The notes under the pieces: model-generated
Database searches by the model: none
Told to the model about the DNA's origin: nothing
Seen by the model: only the letters and a program-made list of their open reading frames with translations
Shown: positions 1 to 15,000 of the stretch, one piece after another
Numbering within the stretch: position 1 is the first letter of the stretch
How the letters are laid out: every line of letters begins with the position of its first letter
DNA from: an uncultured Bacteroidia bacterium
GTDB taxonomy: Bacteria > Bacteroidota > Bacteroidia > Bacteroidales > Prolixibacteraceae
DNA: 64,000 nt
Direction: 5' to 3'
Assembly: GCA_903923905.1 (NCBI GenBank)
Contig: CAIXZH010000047.1
Span: 1-64,000, forward strand
Translations under genes and position numbers: made by a program

Positions 1-3000
1 ACCCGTATTGACTGCATCAACCTGTAACTGGTAGCTGATACCTGTTTCTGAGCCGCTTAATCCAACAGCAACTCCGGTTCCGCTCGTGCAGTAAGATCCA
101 CCGCCCGTCACGGTGAACAGTGCCGGTAAGGTATTAACAGTGATCTCAGTTGAAGGTGAGATATCAGTGCAACCACTTGAAGTAACCGTCCTTCTGTACC
201 ATGTGGACACAGTAAGGACTCCTGGAATATAATTAATGCCGTTACTGGTACCTGATGCAGTGGTAAACAATGTTCCATCAGTACTGCTCTCCCACAAGTA
301 AACGTAAGTTCCGTTTCCGCCGGTTGGAATTGATCCTGTCAAGGCGGAAGGCGTTATTCCTGAACAGATTGACTGTACAGAACTAATTGTATTACCAGCA
401 AGAACCGGATTGACTGTAATCTCAATGGCAGGCGAGATATCGCTGCATGTGCCTGAAGTAACTGTTCTCCTGTACCATGTGGACACAGTAAGGGCTGCGG
501 GCGTATAACTAATTCCGTTACTGGTACCTGTAGTAGTGGCAAAGGATGTTCCATCAATACTACTCTCCCACAAATAAGCGTAGGTTCCGTTCCCTCCGGA
601 AGGAGTTGATCCGGTTAAGGCAGCTGGGATAGCTCCGGAACAAATTGCTTGAGCTGCACTGACTGTATTTGTTGAAATAGAAGGATTAACAGTTATAGTC
701 GCAGTTCCGCCGATAAAACCGGTTGTCCGGATACATCCATTTGCATCTGATACCGATATTATCGTATAGCCTGTGGTGTTTGTAACCGGTGTTGTGGCTA
801 CGCTAAATGGTGTTCCGCTCACTACTCCGGAAGCTGTATGGCTAGCTGCTCCATCGCTATATTGAACAATAAATGGTCCTGTTCCGGCAGATGATGTCCA
901 GGTCAGTTGTCCGGCTCCGGTAACACAAAATGGTCCGTTTGCCGTTAAACTCCCCTGAGGCAAAGCATTAACAGTAAAGACAGCCGTATTATTTGCAGCC
1001 ACAACGGTACAATCAACACCTGTGATGGTCACTGTAGTTGAACCACTGTTTGAAAGCGCAGCGGTTGTAAATGTACCTGTTCCATTTACCAGATACAGAG
1101 TAGATGTAAGGCTTGTCCCGGTATTGGCTCCGCTCAAATTGTAGGTTATATTATGTGTTCCAGGGGGCACTGTGGTTGAATTAACAGTGACTGTTGAACT
1201 TGTACCACTGCAAACAGCAATGGCTGACACACTAAAATTAGTTACATCAAGTACAGGAGCTGCTGCCCAGGTAATCACGACCCGGCCGTTGGCCCCTGAT
1301 CCTGATCTTGTGCCTCCAAATCCTTTACCTCCGCCACCGGCACCAGGCACAAAACCGGGAGTACCGGCAGCACCACTAATACCACCAGCACCTCCGATAG
1401 CACCAGCCAGGAGAGTTCCTGCACTCCCGGCAGTTCCTGCCACCGTTACTGCTGTGCTATTAATACCGCCTGAAGGATTGCCGATGCCACCTGCACCGCC
1501 GCCACCAGCTGAACCGCCGCCGCCGCCACCGTAATTACCACTGTTTGCCGCCCCGTTTCCACCACTGAAAGCATTTGCAGTGGGATAACAGGCAGAATAT
1601 AGACCACCAGCGCCAATAGTACCGGCACCGCCATAACTGCCGGATGCAGCATAAACGACAGTATTGGCAGCATTACCACTACCTACGGTTGCATTTCCAA
1701 AATAACTGGCACTTGCAGCTGTGGGATTTGTTCCGGCAGTTGCACTAGGTACTCCGCCGGCACCAACGTGATAATTATATACGGTTCCAGGGGTAGTAGT
1801 AAATGTCGAATATGTGGAAGCGCCACCACCACCACCAGCTTTGGCTGCATCGCTAGCACCGCTTCCGGAGCCCCCCGCTCCGCCAGCGCCCCAGGCCTCA
1901 ACTGTGATCTGGGTAATACATGGAGGAACAGTAAAAGTAAAATCTCCGGCCACGGAGGTTATCGGATTAATTACCGTGATATATCCGGTTTTAGTTAATG
2001 TGCTTGTATTACAACCGTTTGTTACGGTAAGCGAGACGTCAAACGTGCCCGGATTATTATAAGCTATTCCTGTTGGATTCTTAACGGTACTCGTAGAGGG
2101 AACTCCGCCTGTGAACGACCATGCCCATGATGTTGGTGTATTGGTCGAATTATCCGTAAAATTGATTGAAGTACCTGAATTAACAGTAACTGCTGAAGCT
2201 GTGAATGCTGCCACAGGATTTGCTGTCACTGTGATCGGGAAAGTTGCTGCTGTGCCTGCACCGCAAGTATTGCTTTGTCCGTAAACGGAGAGTGTCCCCG
2301 ATGTACCCGTTGTGAAATCAAAGGTTATGGTATTGCTTGTGGCAGAAGTGACCTGACCGGCAGATGTTCCTGAATAACTCCACACATAACTGTCTGCATT
2401 CGCAATAACTGGCACCGTGTAAGTGACACCAGTCAATGGCGTACATACTATAGCGGTCCCGGTTATCGTTCCTGCAGCTTCTGGCCCGGGATTCACTGTT
2501 ATTACTACCGGCGTAGTGGATGCAACGCCAGAACCACAGGGACTTGTACCCTGTACCGTGAGATTCCCGCCCGTTGCTCCCGAAGGGAACGTAATTGTTA
2601 TGGCGTTTGTTGTCTGCCCGCTGAAAGTTACGCCTGTACCCGAATAGGTCCAGGTATACGAAGTTGCATAATTGATGGCTCCAACATTAAAAGTATAGCT
2701 CTTTCCTATACAAGCAGTTATACTGGCAGGTGTAATTACACCTGCATTATCTGGAACCTGATAAACAGTAGTGGATGTTGAACCTGAGATATAGCTCGGA
2801 CAACCCGTTACCGGACTGGTATAACTCACGGAGACTGTATGTATTCCGGTCAATAACCATGTCAAAGTCAGTATATTGGTAGAAGCACCGGCAGTTACAG
2901 TATAATCAGTACCTGCCACACCTGAAACGGTCCAGGTGTAATTACTCATTCCGGACTCTGTAGTAAAGTTATAACTATTATTTACACAAGATGTTGCGGG

Positions 3001-6000
3001 ATCAGCAGCCGAACTGGTAACCGTTGGATTTGGAGCCCCGATAACTGTTATTGGATAGGTAACCCCATTAACCGGGGTACAGTCAATTGCATTCACCGTT
3101 AAAGTCAAAGCTCCGACGGGAGTGACAGGAACGGTAGTGAAAGATCCGATACCTGCAGCCATTGTCAACGAAGAGCTGTATGAACCGACGCCACCGCTGA
3201 TCGTATAGACCACAAAATATGCCCCGTCCTTTAATGTAGTAGAGCTTACCGAAATTGGAACTGCCACACCCTGACAAATGTTTGCAGCTGTGGACGTAAT
3301 CACGAAGTTTGAGGCATCCGGATAGATACAGGTCCAGAAAACGGCTGTCTGACCCTTTCCACCATTGCCCGGTGATGTAAGAATAGCCGACAAAACTGCA
3401 TCACTGACCCCACCGCCGGCGCCACCCGGATTATTGCCAGGTGAACCGCTGTTATTATAGGTCGTTGAACCAGATCCTCCGTCACCACCACCATATCCTG
3501 TTGCTGAGCCGGTCCCACCTGTGCCACCGGCCGGGTTTGTACCCCCCGCACCGTTATTACCGGCACCCAAATCTCCGGCGCCGCCACCACCACCGGCGCC
3601 CGAACCGGAACCGCTTGGTGTAGCTCCTGTACCACCAGTTCGCGTAACCACTGCTGAAATATCTGAGTTACTGGCAATATTGGTAGAACCGCCGCCACCT
3701 GTGCCGCCGGGGCCATAAGTGTTAGAGGCACCCAAACCTCCGCCACCACCACCAATTGCCGTGACAGTTGCTATTGTGCCATTATTAGAACGTCCCGTAA
3801 ATACTGTATTTCCTCCGTTACCACCTTTTGCATTAGCGGATCCTGTTCCTCCGGAACCGATGGTATAGTTAAATGTCAGACCCCCTTTCACAGCGATAGT
3901 GGCTTTTTCAAAACCTCCTCCTCCACCGCCACCACCGCCGAAGAGTTGGAACAAGGTTCTGCCGCCACCTGCGCCGCCGCCAGCCCAGGTGTAAACATCA
4001 ATTGAGGTTACTCCTAACGGGACGGTAAAAGTCCCGCTGGTGGTAAGAATTCCTGTGCCGGCCGAACGCTTTATGGCACCAACAATGAAGTCGCCGAAAA
4101 AGGTCAATCCTGTAACATTCAATGATCCCGACGTAATGGTTGAAACCGCAGGGTATGTCCAGGTAGGACTGACCCACTCACCCAATTGGTATAAATTTAC
4201 GGATGTCCCGCCAATCATATCAGTGGCTACCCAATTTACAGTGGCCGATGCAGTCCCCGGGCTGAATACCAATCCGCCACCTGGAGTTACTGTCCAGTAA
4301 CGATTCACATAATAAGTCGGGTCAAGTATTGAAGTGGAATAATTAGGATGCTGTCCCGCAGTAGTAAATGCCGTCAGGTTTCCTGCAGTTCCGACACTTG
4401 TAAAAGCGACGGTTACCGGAGCATAATTGGTTGCATCTCCAATGTCGAAAGTCCTTGTTTGGGCGCCTGTTGGCACCGACAAGATCAATTTGCCATTTAC
4501 CCAGCCACCTGTGGTAGGTGGACGGGTTACGGTGCCGCTTACTGTTAGGGTATAGGCAGAAGTTGTTGCTAAAACACCAGCAGTTAATCCCAAAGGACCA
4601 GTAACCGTTTTATTGGCTGTTGCAAGAGTTACCCCGGCAGCATTGTTTACGATTAATCCGCCGGTTCCTGTTAAGGTAGCCGGAAACTCTGTACCGGTTA
4701 CCTGGGCAGCTGAGCCTTTGTACTGAAGCGTTGAGGCTGTTCCATAAGCAGGTAAATTGGTTGCAGTGGCTGTCCCCTCCATTGAAAGTATATTGGTAAC
4801 CGTTGCACCTATTGTTGTTTTTGCACCTGCCCCGGAGAGGGTCAGATTATAATATGAAACATTTGCAATGGTCTGTGCAGCCGCACCGTTGTAGTTTACA
4901 AGACCTGTACTTGCTGTGAAGTTTCCTGCTGTGTTTGTAGTAGAACCACCAATCAGCAAATTGCTCGTATTTAGATCAATGCCACCGTTACTCCTGGTCC
5001 ATGCCCCCGTAAAAGTATGTGTAAGTCCAATCCCGAGGTTTATGTTTCCTCCGGTACCGTTTAACATAAAGTCGCCGCCATTAACATTGCCTGTTAAAGT
5101 CGCAATGCCGCCGGTCTTGATCATCGCTACCGGACCGGTAGTGGTAAACCCTGCAATACTTTGTGCTGCTGTCCCTGCAATGTTGATCGCTGAATTTCCG
5201 GCATTTAATGTTCCTGTATTGGTAAAATTGCCATAAAAAGTCAGCGGGTAATTGCTTCCCGAGGTACTCAGACTTCCTGATACGATATTCAAAGGTGAAT
5301 TATGGGTAACGTCTCCAATCTGCTTAGGAGCATTTAGAGTAATGACTCCTGAACCCAGGATATTTACTCCTCCTGCAGCCGTAAATGTAGTCGGCCATTC
5401 GTTTGAAGATGTTCTTGAAGAGGCCCCCACATTGTACTGCAAGGAAGCAAGTGGTCCATAAGTCAATAAGCCACTTACTCCAAATACTATTGAATTGGTT
5501 CCGTTTTCAACAGAAAGAATATCGTCAACAGTGATCGCACCATTAAATGTGACCGTTCCTGTACCTGCCAGAGTAAGACCGTTAAATGTTGTGGTTCCTT
5601 CCAGTGTTTGTACTCCTCCACTAAATATGACCTTACCTTGATTAGGTATAAAAGTTCCGCCATTGTCGGTCCAGTCGCCATAAACAGACAGGGTGTTAGT
5701 CCCGTTGATGGTGAGGCTGGCGCCTGCATTAATGATAATATTGTTACAGACATCTGCAGCACTGATTAACGGATATTTACCATTTGCGACAATTGGAATC
5801 GTCACGTTGGTAGTCATGTCCGGGACAGTTCCGCTACACCAGTTGGACGCAGTGTTCCAATCTGTGTTGGTCGCCCCTGTCCAGTTTCCAGGTACACAGG
5901 CCCCTCCAACAATTAATATGCCCGACGCTGAAGTCCCAAAATAGTTTGAATCCGTGGTTCCTGCACCCGAAGCAGTCGAACCATATGTTCCCGGGTCTTT

Positions 6001-9000
6001 AAGGTTTGTGTCCAAATGCAAAGAATGAGCAGTGTGGTAAAGTAGCGTACCAAGGTCAGCTGATGCTCCCGAACCGGCAGGGTTGCCTGCCGGATTGTTA
6101 ATAATAGTAAGATCATTTAGAATTGTGGTATTGACAGGTAACGATTTTGCTCCGCTTCCCGACAGGATCAGATTGTAATAAGTGACGCCTGCAATAGTTT
6201 GTGGAGATAAAGCCGAATAGTTAATCGTACCATTGCTAGGCAGGAAGGTACCACCGGAATAGGAATATAACACCGGAGCAGCCGTAAAGTTAACTGTGCT
6301 GGTTCCTGCGTCAAGGGTCCCGGCTTTACTGGTCCATGTTCCTGTAAAGGTATGAGTCAGTCCTGATCCCAGATCAAGTGTTCCTCCGTTTCCGTTGATA
6401 ATCAGGCTTGATCCGTTTACGTTTCCTGTAAATGTTGCACTTCCTGAGGTTTTAGTCATCGACATAAGACCTGTGGTTGTAATGCCGTCAATGCTTTGCG
6501 CCCCTAATATTCCAGCAAATGTGATATTGGAACTTCCAGCCTGCAAACCGGTAAACGAACTGGAAGCTTTGCAGACGAAATTACCATCAAAGGTCAGATC
6601 ATAACTGTTCGTAGCGAGTGTAGCCCCTGGAAGTATTGTAAGAGCAACGGCTGAATTGTTGCCCAGAATCTTTGCTCCATCAAGGTTAACAATTCCAGTA
6701 CCGCCAATTGTTACGCCACCCAGACCTGTAAATGTACCGGGCCATTCTGTAGGATTAACGGTTCTGACAGAACCTCCGGCATTGTAAGTCAGTCCACCGT
6801 TTGGTCCGTAAAAGAATGAACTGCCGTAAACGTTGGCAAAAGATCCGTTTCCAATAGTATACATACCATCAATAGTAGTAAACCCTTCATTATCAAATGT
6901 TACAACTCCTCCCCCACTTAGAGTAAGGTTGTTGAAAGTGGTACCACCTGAAACAGATTGTGCGCCAGAACCCTGGAGAATAACCGTACCCGAACCGGAT
7001 GAAAAGGTTCCACTGTTATTCAAGTTACCGTATACCGTTAAGCTGCTGGTACCAATAATACCAAGTGATGCACCAGTTTGAAGGGTAATGCTCCTGCAGA
7101 AGGCATTTGCACCAATTACCGGCTGGTTACCTCCCGGAGGTATGGTAACATCGGTTGTTTCGTCAGGTAATGCCGGGCACGACCAATTGTTTATGTCATT
7201 CCAGTCAGTACTGGTCGTTCCAAGCCAGTTACCCGGAATACACTGGTTAATGTATATTGTACCGGTTGAAGCTGGGGAAGTCGATGCAAAATAGGTCGGA
7301 TCAATGATCGCATTGGCGGTAGTACAGTATGACCCTCCAAAAACACCTGAATTACTGAGACCGCCATCGCGATGTAAGGTTAATGCTTTGTGTATAAAGT
7401 TACCCAGGTCAGCAGTGGCAGGAAGATTAATAGTCACATCACCCAGGATTGTAGTTGCTTCAGGGAATGTTTTTACCCCGTTTCCCGAAAGAACCAGGTT
7501 ATAATATAGGACACTTGCTATTGTCTGGGCTCCACCATTAAACTGAACTGTTCCAGTGCCTGGATTAAAGGTTCCTGCCGTGTTGGTAGTTATGCCTCCG
7601 ATAATCAGTGTACTGGAACTGCCATTCATAATCCCAGCTGTTCGCGTCCAATTCCCGGTAAAAGTATGAATAAATCCGCCTGAGCCTGAATCAAGATTCA
7701 AAGTGCCGCCTGAGCCGTTCAAGATCAGGTCACTGCCATTGACATTACCTGTAAAAGAGGCGACTCCACTACTCTTGGTCATCGAAACAGTACCCGTTGT
7801 CATCAATCCCGATATACTTTGTGACGCCATTGTATTGGTAATTACAATGGGTGAGCTACCTGCAGTCAAGGTTCCTCCATTATTTATAAAACTGCCGCCA
7901 AAAGTAACTGGTTTATTTGCCGTAATTAAAGTTCCACCATTTATGTTAAGAGGAATACTTGCATTAAAGACCTTTGCCTCATTCATCGTGATTGCGCCAG
8001 TATTGGTAATAATAACTCCTCCGGATGGCATAAATGGGGTGATCCATTCGGTAGAACTTGCAGTTCTCGGCGTTGTAGTATTATATTGAAGCGTTGCCGC
8101 TGGCCCGTAAGCAAACGTACCGGTTGCGGTTAATAAAGCGGAACCTTCCATCGAAAGGACACCGTTTACTGTGGTGGTGGTTTGGGTGGTTATCGACTTG
8201 GACCCCGAGCCTGCAAGAGTCAGATTGTTGAAAATAGTTGTGGTATTGATGGTTTGGTCGTTATTTCCTCCAAAAACAACTGTCCCTGTATTAGCCACGA
8301 AATTGGTACCAGATCCTACCCACGAGCCGGAAGCTGAAGTATTGGCGGAATTTTCATTAAGGATACTCGATCCTCCGTTTAATATTCCGGAAGTTAGTGT
8401 TACTGTCCCTTCAATGGTGTGGGTCAATCCAGCACCAAGATTAAGAACTCCGCCGTTTCCGTTTATAGTAAGTCCTGTGCCGTTTACGTTACCTGTAAGG
8501 GTTGCAGCACCCGAAGTCTTCGTCATTGAAACAGCTCCGAGGGTTGTGAAACCTGAGATATTTTGGGTCGAAGTTGTTCCTGTTATTGCAACAACTGAAG
8601 TTCCTGCAGTTAAGGTTCCCCCCAAATTGATGAAATCGCCATGGAAAGTCAAACCAAAATTATTCGTCACCAGAGTTGCTCCAGGGTCAATCGACAACGG
8701 AACACTGGTATTATTTCCGAATTGTTTGGGTCCATTCATGATAATAACACCTTTATTGTCAATATCAACCCCGCCTGAAGCCATAAATGGCGAGATCCAT
8801 TCCAAACCGGCGGTCAGAGCGGTGGTCGCATTATATTGTAGCGTGGCGCCGGAACCATAGGTTGGTGCAGCAGAAACATAAGCTTTATTATCACTAAATT
8901 CAATGGAAAGAATTCCATTAACGGTTAAACTGTCGGTTTTGAAGGTTTTCACGCCAGTTCCACCCAGGGTTAAATTATTAAATACTGTAGTACCGCTGAT

Positions 9001-12000
9001 TTTTTGATCTGAATTATTGAATATCACGGTTCCTGTGCCGGGGACCAAGGTGCCACCATTAGTCCAGTTGCCATTCACAGTCAAAATATTTGATCCTGCA
9101 ACCGTAAGCGTTGCACCTGTACCAATGTTTAAACTGTTACATGCTTTTGGCTTACCATCGTCCAGGATAATGGGTTGTACCCCATCCGAAGGGATGATCA
9201 CATCTTTTCCTGCATCGGGCACAATGCCTCCACACCAGTTGGATCCATTATTCCAATCTGCATCCTTACCTAACCAGGTACCTGGAATACAAGATGATAC
9301 ATTAACATTTAAGACGCCAGTAGCAGTCGACCCAAAATAAGTAGCATTTTGATTTGGCGCCGGCGAGGCAGTGCCCCCGTAGGTGCCTGAGGATTGTGAC
9401 ACACTACCCAGAATCAGCTTTTGAGCATAATTATTGCTGAATGAACCCAGATCCGCTAAAGCGCCGTTAATAGTCAGAATTCCGTTAATAGTTTCTTCGA
9501 TGATAAATGATTTTACACCGCTGCCACTCAAAATTAGATTCTGGTAGGTAGTCGGATATGCGATCTGGGCTCCTGCCATATTGTAATTTACACCGTTCAG
9601 GTTGGTTGCCGCATCAAGGGTATTAATATCCGATGGTCCGGAAAAGCCGAGATTCAGGGTTGCACCTGTAGCCTGGACAAGGTTTCCTGTTCCGGTAAGG
9701 GCTGTACTAATCGTTAATACATTGTTATTGGTCAGAGTGACCCCGTTAACGGTTACACTTGGTATGGCCAGAGTTCCTGTAGTTGCCTGGTCATTAGTAT
9801 CGAAGGTATGAATACCCGTTCCTGCATTAAAGTTACCGGTACCCGAAATGGTTAACCCATTTTTGAAAGTGACTGTTGAACTTCCGGAATTGTTCCAGCT
9901 AGCTCCGTTTGCCAAGGTTACCAGACCGTTGAAAATTGGAGTAGCCGCCGAATTGTTGATTACAAGGCTTCCGCTTGTGCCCCCTCCAATGGTGGTGGTT
10001 TTGGATACGAATAACGGGAAACCGGCCACGGTAAAGGTAGTCCCGTTACCTGTGCTCAAATTACCGCCGATTGACAGCGCCGAAACGGTTGTTGCTGAAG
10101 CCGTCCCTCCAAGGGTAAGGTTGCCTGTTACGGAAGTTGTACCTGAAGTCATACCTTTCGCGCCAGTACCCGACAGGGTGAGGTTAGTGTAATTCAACCC
10201 GCCGACAGTCTGTGCCGGGCCGGAATAATTTACCGTTCCTGTATTAGGGATAAATGTTCCAGATGTTGCTGACACAATAAGGCCTGAAGCTGTAAGATTG
10301 AGGGTCGATGAACCACAATCAAGTGTGCCGGCTGTGTTAGCCCACGTTCCTGAGAAGGTATGATTCAGGCTGGTTCCGAGGTTCAGGACTCCTCCTGCCC
10401 CGTTAATGTTCAGACCAACGCCTGTTACGCCGCCCTGGAACGTTGCTGTACCGGATGATTTTGTCATCGACACATTTCCGGTAGTCGTAAAGCCGGAAAT
10501 GGTTTGGTCAACTGCACCGGTAAGTGTTACTCCTCCGCTGCCAATTGTCAGATTACCCCCTGACCCGATGGTCAGATTACCTCCTAACGTGAGTAGATTT
10601 GCTCCCGGCGTTAATGTTGCGCTGGCATTTATGACCAGAGATACATTGTCGGCCAATGATTTTGCTCCATCAACCGTTATGGCTCCCACACCGCCAATAA
10701 TCACACCTCCTGAAGTAGTAAACGAAACTGGCCACTCGGCAGAGGTTGTTCTGGTAAAATTTCCGGCATTGTACTGAAGCCTGGCCGTGCCGGCATAAAC
10801 CAAAGTTCCGGTGAAGATATTTACGTTCGATCCGTTTTCAACCGAGAGTATCCCATTATTTATGGTCGTTATTCCTGAACCAAATGTTACCGGTCCTGCA
10901 GTACTTGCCAGGGTAAGATTGGTAAAGGTTGTCCCTCCGGAAATTATAGGTGCCGTACCGGTCAGAATAACTGTACCCGAATTATCGGTATAGGTCCCGC
11001 CATTATTCCAGTTCCCGGTGACTGTCAAAGTACTTGAATTGGTCAGGGTTGCACCCGGATTAATGGTTATTGTATTGCACGTTGCGGGTCCGCTGATAAC
11101 CGGCTGATTGGTCCCCGAAGAGATGATCACGTCGGTGGATGGCGCAGGCACTTTTCCGCAAGACCAGTTGGTCCCCACATTCCAGTCTGTTGGGCTTCCA
11201 GATGTTCCTCCGATCCATGTACCCGGGATACAGGATACATCGACATACAACAATCCGGTGGCAGCTGCAAAATCCGATGAAATATTAATGGCAGAAGAGG
11301 TAGCTCCACCATACGTGGTACCGGTAGATTCTGGAGTAGTATTCAGTGTAAAGGTTTTTGCCGTATGGTTATAAGTTCCCAGGTTTATAAATGTACCGGA
11401 TCCAGTAGCAGAAAGATTCCCATTTATCGTAGTATTGGCAGTAAACTGTTTTACGCTTGTGGTTCCCGTAAGGACCAGGTTATTGTAGGATAAATTTGCA
11501 ATTAACTGATTGACTGTGGGGTTATTGTAGTTAACTGTACTGCTGGAGGCAGTGAATACTCCTCCAGTTGCTGTTGAATTGCCACCGACATACAAAATAC
11601 CTGAGTTACCGAAAAGTGTACCACTCGTTAAGGTAAGGTTTCCGGTAAAGGTATTAGGACCGTTGCCAAGATCGAGTATACCGCCCGTTCCGTTAATCGT
11701 CAGTCCTCCACCTGTAACACTTGCAGTAAAGAGAGCCGTTCCTCCAGTCTTGGTCATCGAAACAAGACCTGTAGTTAAGAAGGGGCCGATATTTTGCGCA
11801 GCTCCGCCTGCCATAATCACAGGTGAGCTTCCGCCGGTAAAGGTTCCGTTGTTGGTGAAATCACCAAAGAATGTCAACCCGAAATTAGCCGTTGCAAGGG
11901 TAGATCCTGAAGTGATGTTTAAAGGGACGCTAACTGAGGCGTTACCCAACTGTCTGTCATGATCCAGTGTGATTGCCCCTGTATTCCTGATGACCACCCC

Positions 12001-15000
12001 TCCGGTTGCCAGGAAGGGAGTGATCCATTCAACTCCTGAGGTAAAGACTGCCGACTTGTTATACTGAAGGGTTGCTTTTGCACCATAAATAGGAGCCTGA
12101 GAAACAGTGGCAGACCCTTCCATCGAAAGAATATTGCTAACTGTACTAGTTGGGTTTCCTGACAAGGTCTTGCCTCCTGAACCTGCAATGGTAAGGTTGT
12201 AAAAAACTGAGGGGGTTGCAATTGTTTGGGCACCATTGCCACCAAATACCACAGTTCCGCTTCCCGCATTAAATAGCGTTCCGTTTCCGCTCCATGACAA
12301 TGCACCTGTCGCATTCTCGTTGAGGATACTTAACCGGCCATTTAAAGTTCCGGCAGTAAGGGTTACCACGCCACTAAAGGTATGGGTCAATCCTGTTATC
12401 CCTGCATCAAGGTTCAGCGTTCCTGCCGATCCGTTAATCGTTAAAGCCCCGCCATTCAAATTACCTTTTAAGGTGGCCGCACCGGCGGATTTTGACATCA
12501 GTACCAGTCCGGTGGTGTTAAAGGCACCAATATTTTGGTCAGCAGTTCCGGTCAGGGTAAGTCCACCCGACCCGGCTGTAGTAGCCCCATTGTTGATCAA
12601 ATCACCATTTAAAGTTAGTAAGTAGGTAGACATATTTAATGAGGAACTACCTGCAAGGGTAAGCGCAACACCTGTTCCAAGTAACTTGTTTTCGTTTGCA
12701 GTTAATAATCCTGAGCCGTTCACACTTATGCCTCCTGTACCGGAGAACGTGGCAGGCCATTCGTTCGATATTGTTCTGGCAGATAATCCCTGGTTATACT
12801 GAAGGGCATAGGCAGATCCCCCGTAAGCCAATGATGTGGTTGAAGTAAAATTATTTATATTCGATCCGTTGCCGATTGAAAGAGTACCTCTAACCGTAGT
12901 GACATCGGAAACGACAGAACCAAAAGTTACGGCACCTGTGCCATTCAAGGTAAGGTTGTTAAAGTTTGAAATTCCTTTGATTGTTTGAGCACCTCCACCA
13001 AATATTACTGTGCCAAAAGTGTCATTAAACCCGGATATCCCGTTCAGATTGTTCCAGTTACCATTGACTGTCAGCGAATATGCTCCGCTGAAGGAAACTG
13101 AGGCTCCCGAATTAATGGTAATATTGCGACATACAGCAGCAGGTACGGCACTCGATATTACAGGTTGAATAATTCCCGTCCCAGAAGAAATTACAACGTC
13201 GGTTGAAGTACCTGGTAACCCTCCGCACCAGTTATTAGGATCATTCCAATCGGCAGTCACTCCTAACCATGTGCCCGGGAAACAGGTCCCCACATTCAGA
13301 ATTCCCGAAGAGGCAGGAGAAAAATAAGCATCATATTGGTTTGTAAGAGGAACATTAGCGGCTGACGAACCGTAACTGTTTCCCGAAGCCTGATTGGGAG
13401 GAACAACACCCACCAATACCAGTGCAGTTGCCAGTGAATTGGAGAGATTGGGCAATGAAGCGAGCGCTCCCGATATTGTAAGTGTACCTTTGATGTTTGC
13501 AGGATTATTAAACGCCTTCACATCAGCTCCGCTCCCGTTCAGGGTCAAATTATTAAAGTAGGATTCCGTGGTGGCAATAGTCTGTCCACTGCCTCCAAAA
13601 ATCACCGTACCCGTTCCGGGTGTGAAAACCAAAGCTGTACCATTCCAGGCTGCTGAAGTGGATGAGTTGACGTTTACAGTACTGGCATCGCCGAGCAAAG
13701 AGCCTCCTAAAAGGCTAACATTACCAGTAAAAGTATGCGTTCCTGAACCCAAATCAAGCCCACCTCCGGATGTTCCGTTAATTGTCAGACCACCTCCGGT
13801 CACATTACCGGTAAAGGTAGCCATACCACCGCTCTTTGTCATCAAAACAGGACCAGTGGTCGAAAAAGTCCCGATGTTTTGATCAGCAGTTCCTGTAATG
13901 GTAATGGGTGAGCTTCCAGCTGTAAGAGTTCCGCCATTCGTGAAATAACCATAGAAAGTCAATCCAAAATTACCAGTGTTAAGCGTCGCTCCCGAATTAA
14001 TTTTCAGATCAACTGCATGTGAAGCGTCCCCAATTTGCCTTGCAACGGCATTCAGAACGATGGAGCCCGGATTTGTCCCATTGATGATTATGCCTCCGCT
14101 ACTGGTGAATGTAGCAGGCCATTCTACAGAGGAAACCATTCTGTTCGAAGTTCCTGCATTGTACTGAAGGGTGGCATTGGGCCCATAAACGAGCGCTCCG
14201 GTATAGGTGTTGGAATTTGATCCGTTTTCAATCGAAAAAATCCTGCCAACTGTGGCACTTCCAGTACCAAAAGTTACGCCTCCTGTACCCGCTAGAGTAA
14301 GGTTATTAAAAATGTTGGTCCCGCTGATGGTCTGTGAACCTCCGTTCAAGACAACAGTTCCGGCATTATCGGTAAAAGCGCCATTGTTAATGAAATTACC
14401 ACCTACTATAAGCGTATTTGCCCCGATGAAGGCAAGTGAAGCACCTGCATCGATAGTTATATTATTACAGTTTTTTGGAAAACCATCTGCAGCAATAGTA
14501 GGTTGATAATTAGTTCCTGAGGTGATTGAAACATTAGTAGTTGCTAATGGGACAGTTGAGCATGACCAGTTGGCCGGTGTGTTCCAGTCAGGACTTGATC
14601 CTCCATACCATAAACCCGTTATGCAGGTATTGACGTACAAAAGCCCGGTTTTTCCTGAAAGAAAATTAATATCATCCTTGTTGGCTGCGCCAGAGGCTGT
14701 GGCACCCCAGGTTCCGACAGACTGATCAACTGAATTAAGTTGCAAATCCAAGGCCGTATGATTAAAGCCTGTACCCAGATCTGCTGATACGGCCGGTGAA
14801 CCGGGGATAATATTCAAAATATTGTTAATGGTAATTGCTGCCGGGAATGTTTTTGCCCCACCTCCTGATAGGGAAAGGTTGTTGTAAACAACATTGGCAA
14901 TCGTCTGAGCAGCCGAAGCAGAATAATTGACGGTTCCTGTATTGGCGGTAAAGATTCCACCTGTACCGGAAACAACAGTACCTGGCGCAGTAAAGTTGAT

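Noticed and set aside
8171-8860. Long plus-strand Pro/Val-rich ORF (229 residues), and many like it from 1172 to 33655
   Set aside because: All lie in one phase antisense to the giant gene and mirror its Gly/Thr/Asn-rich codons. They lack family motifs and are shadows.
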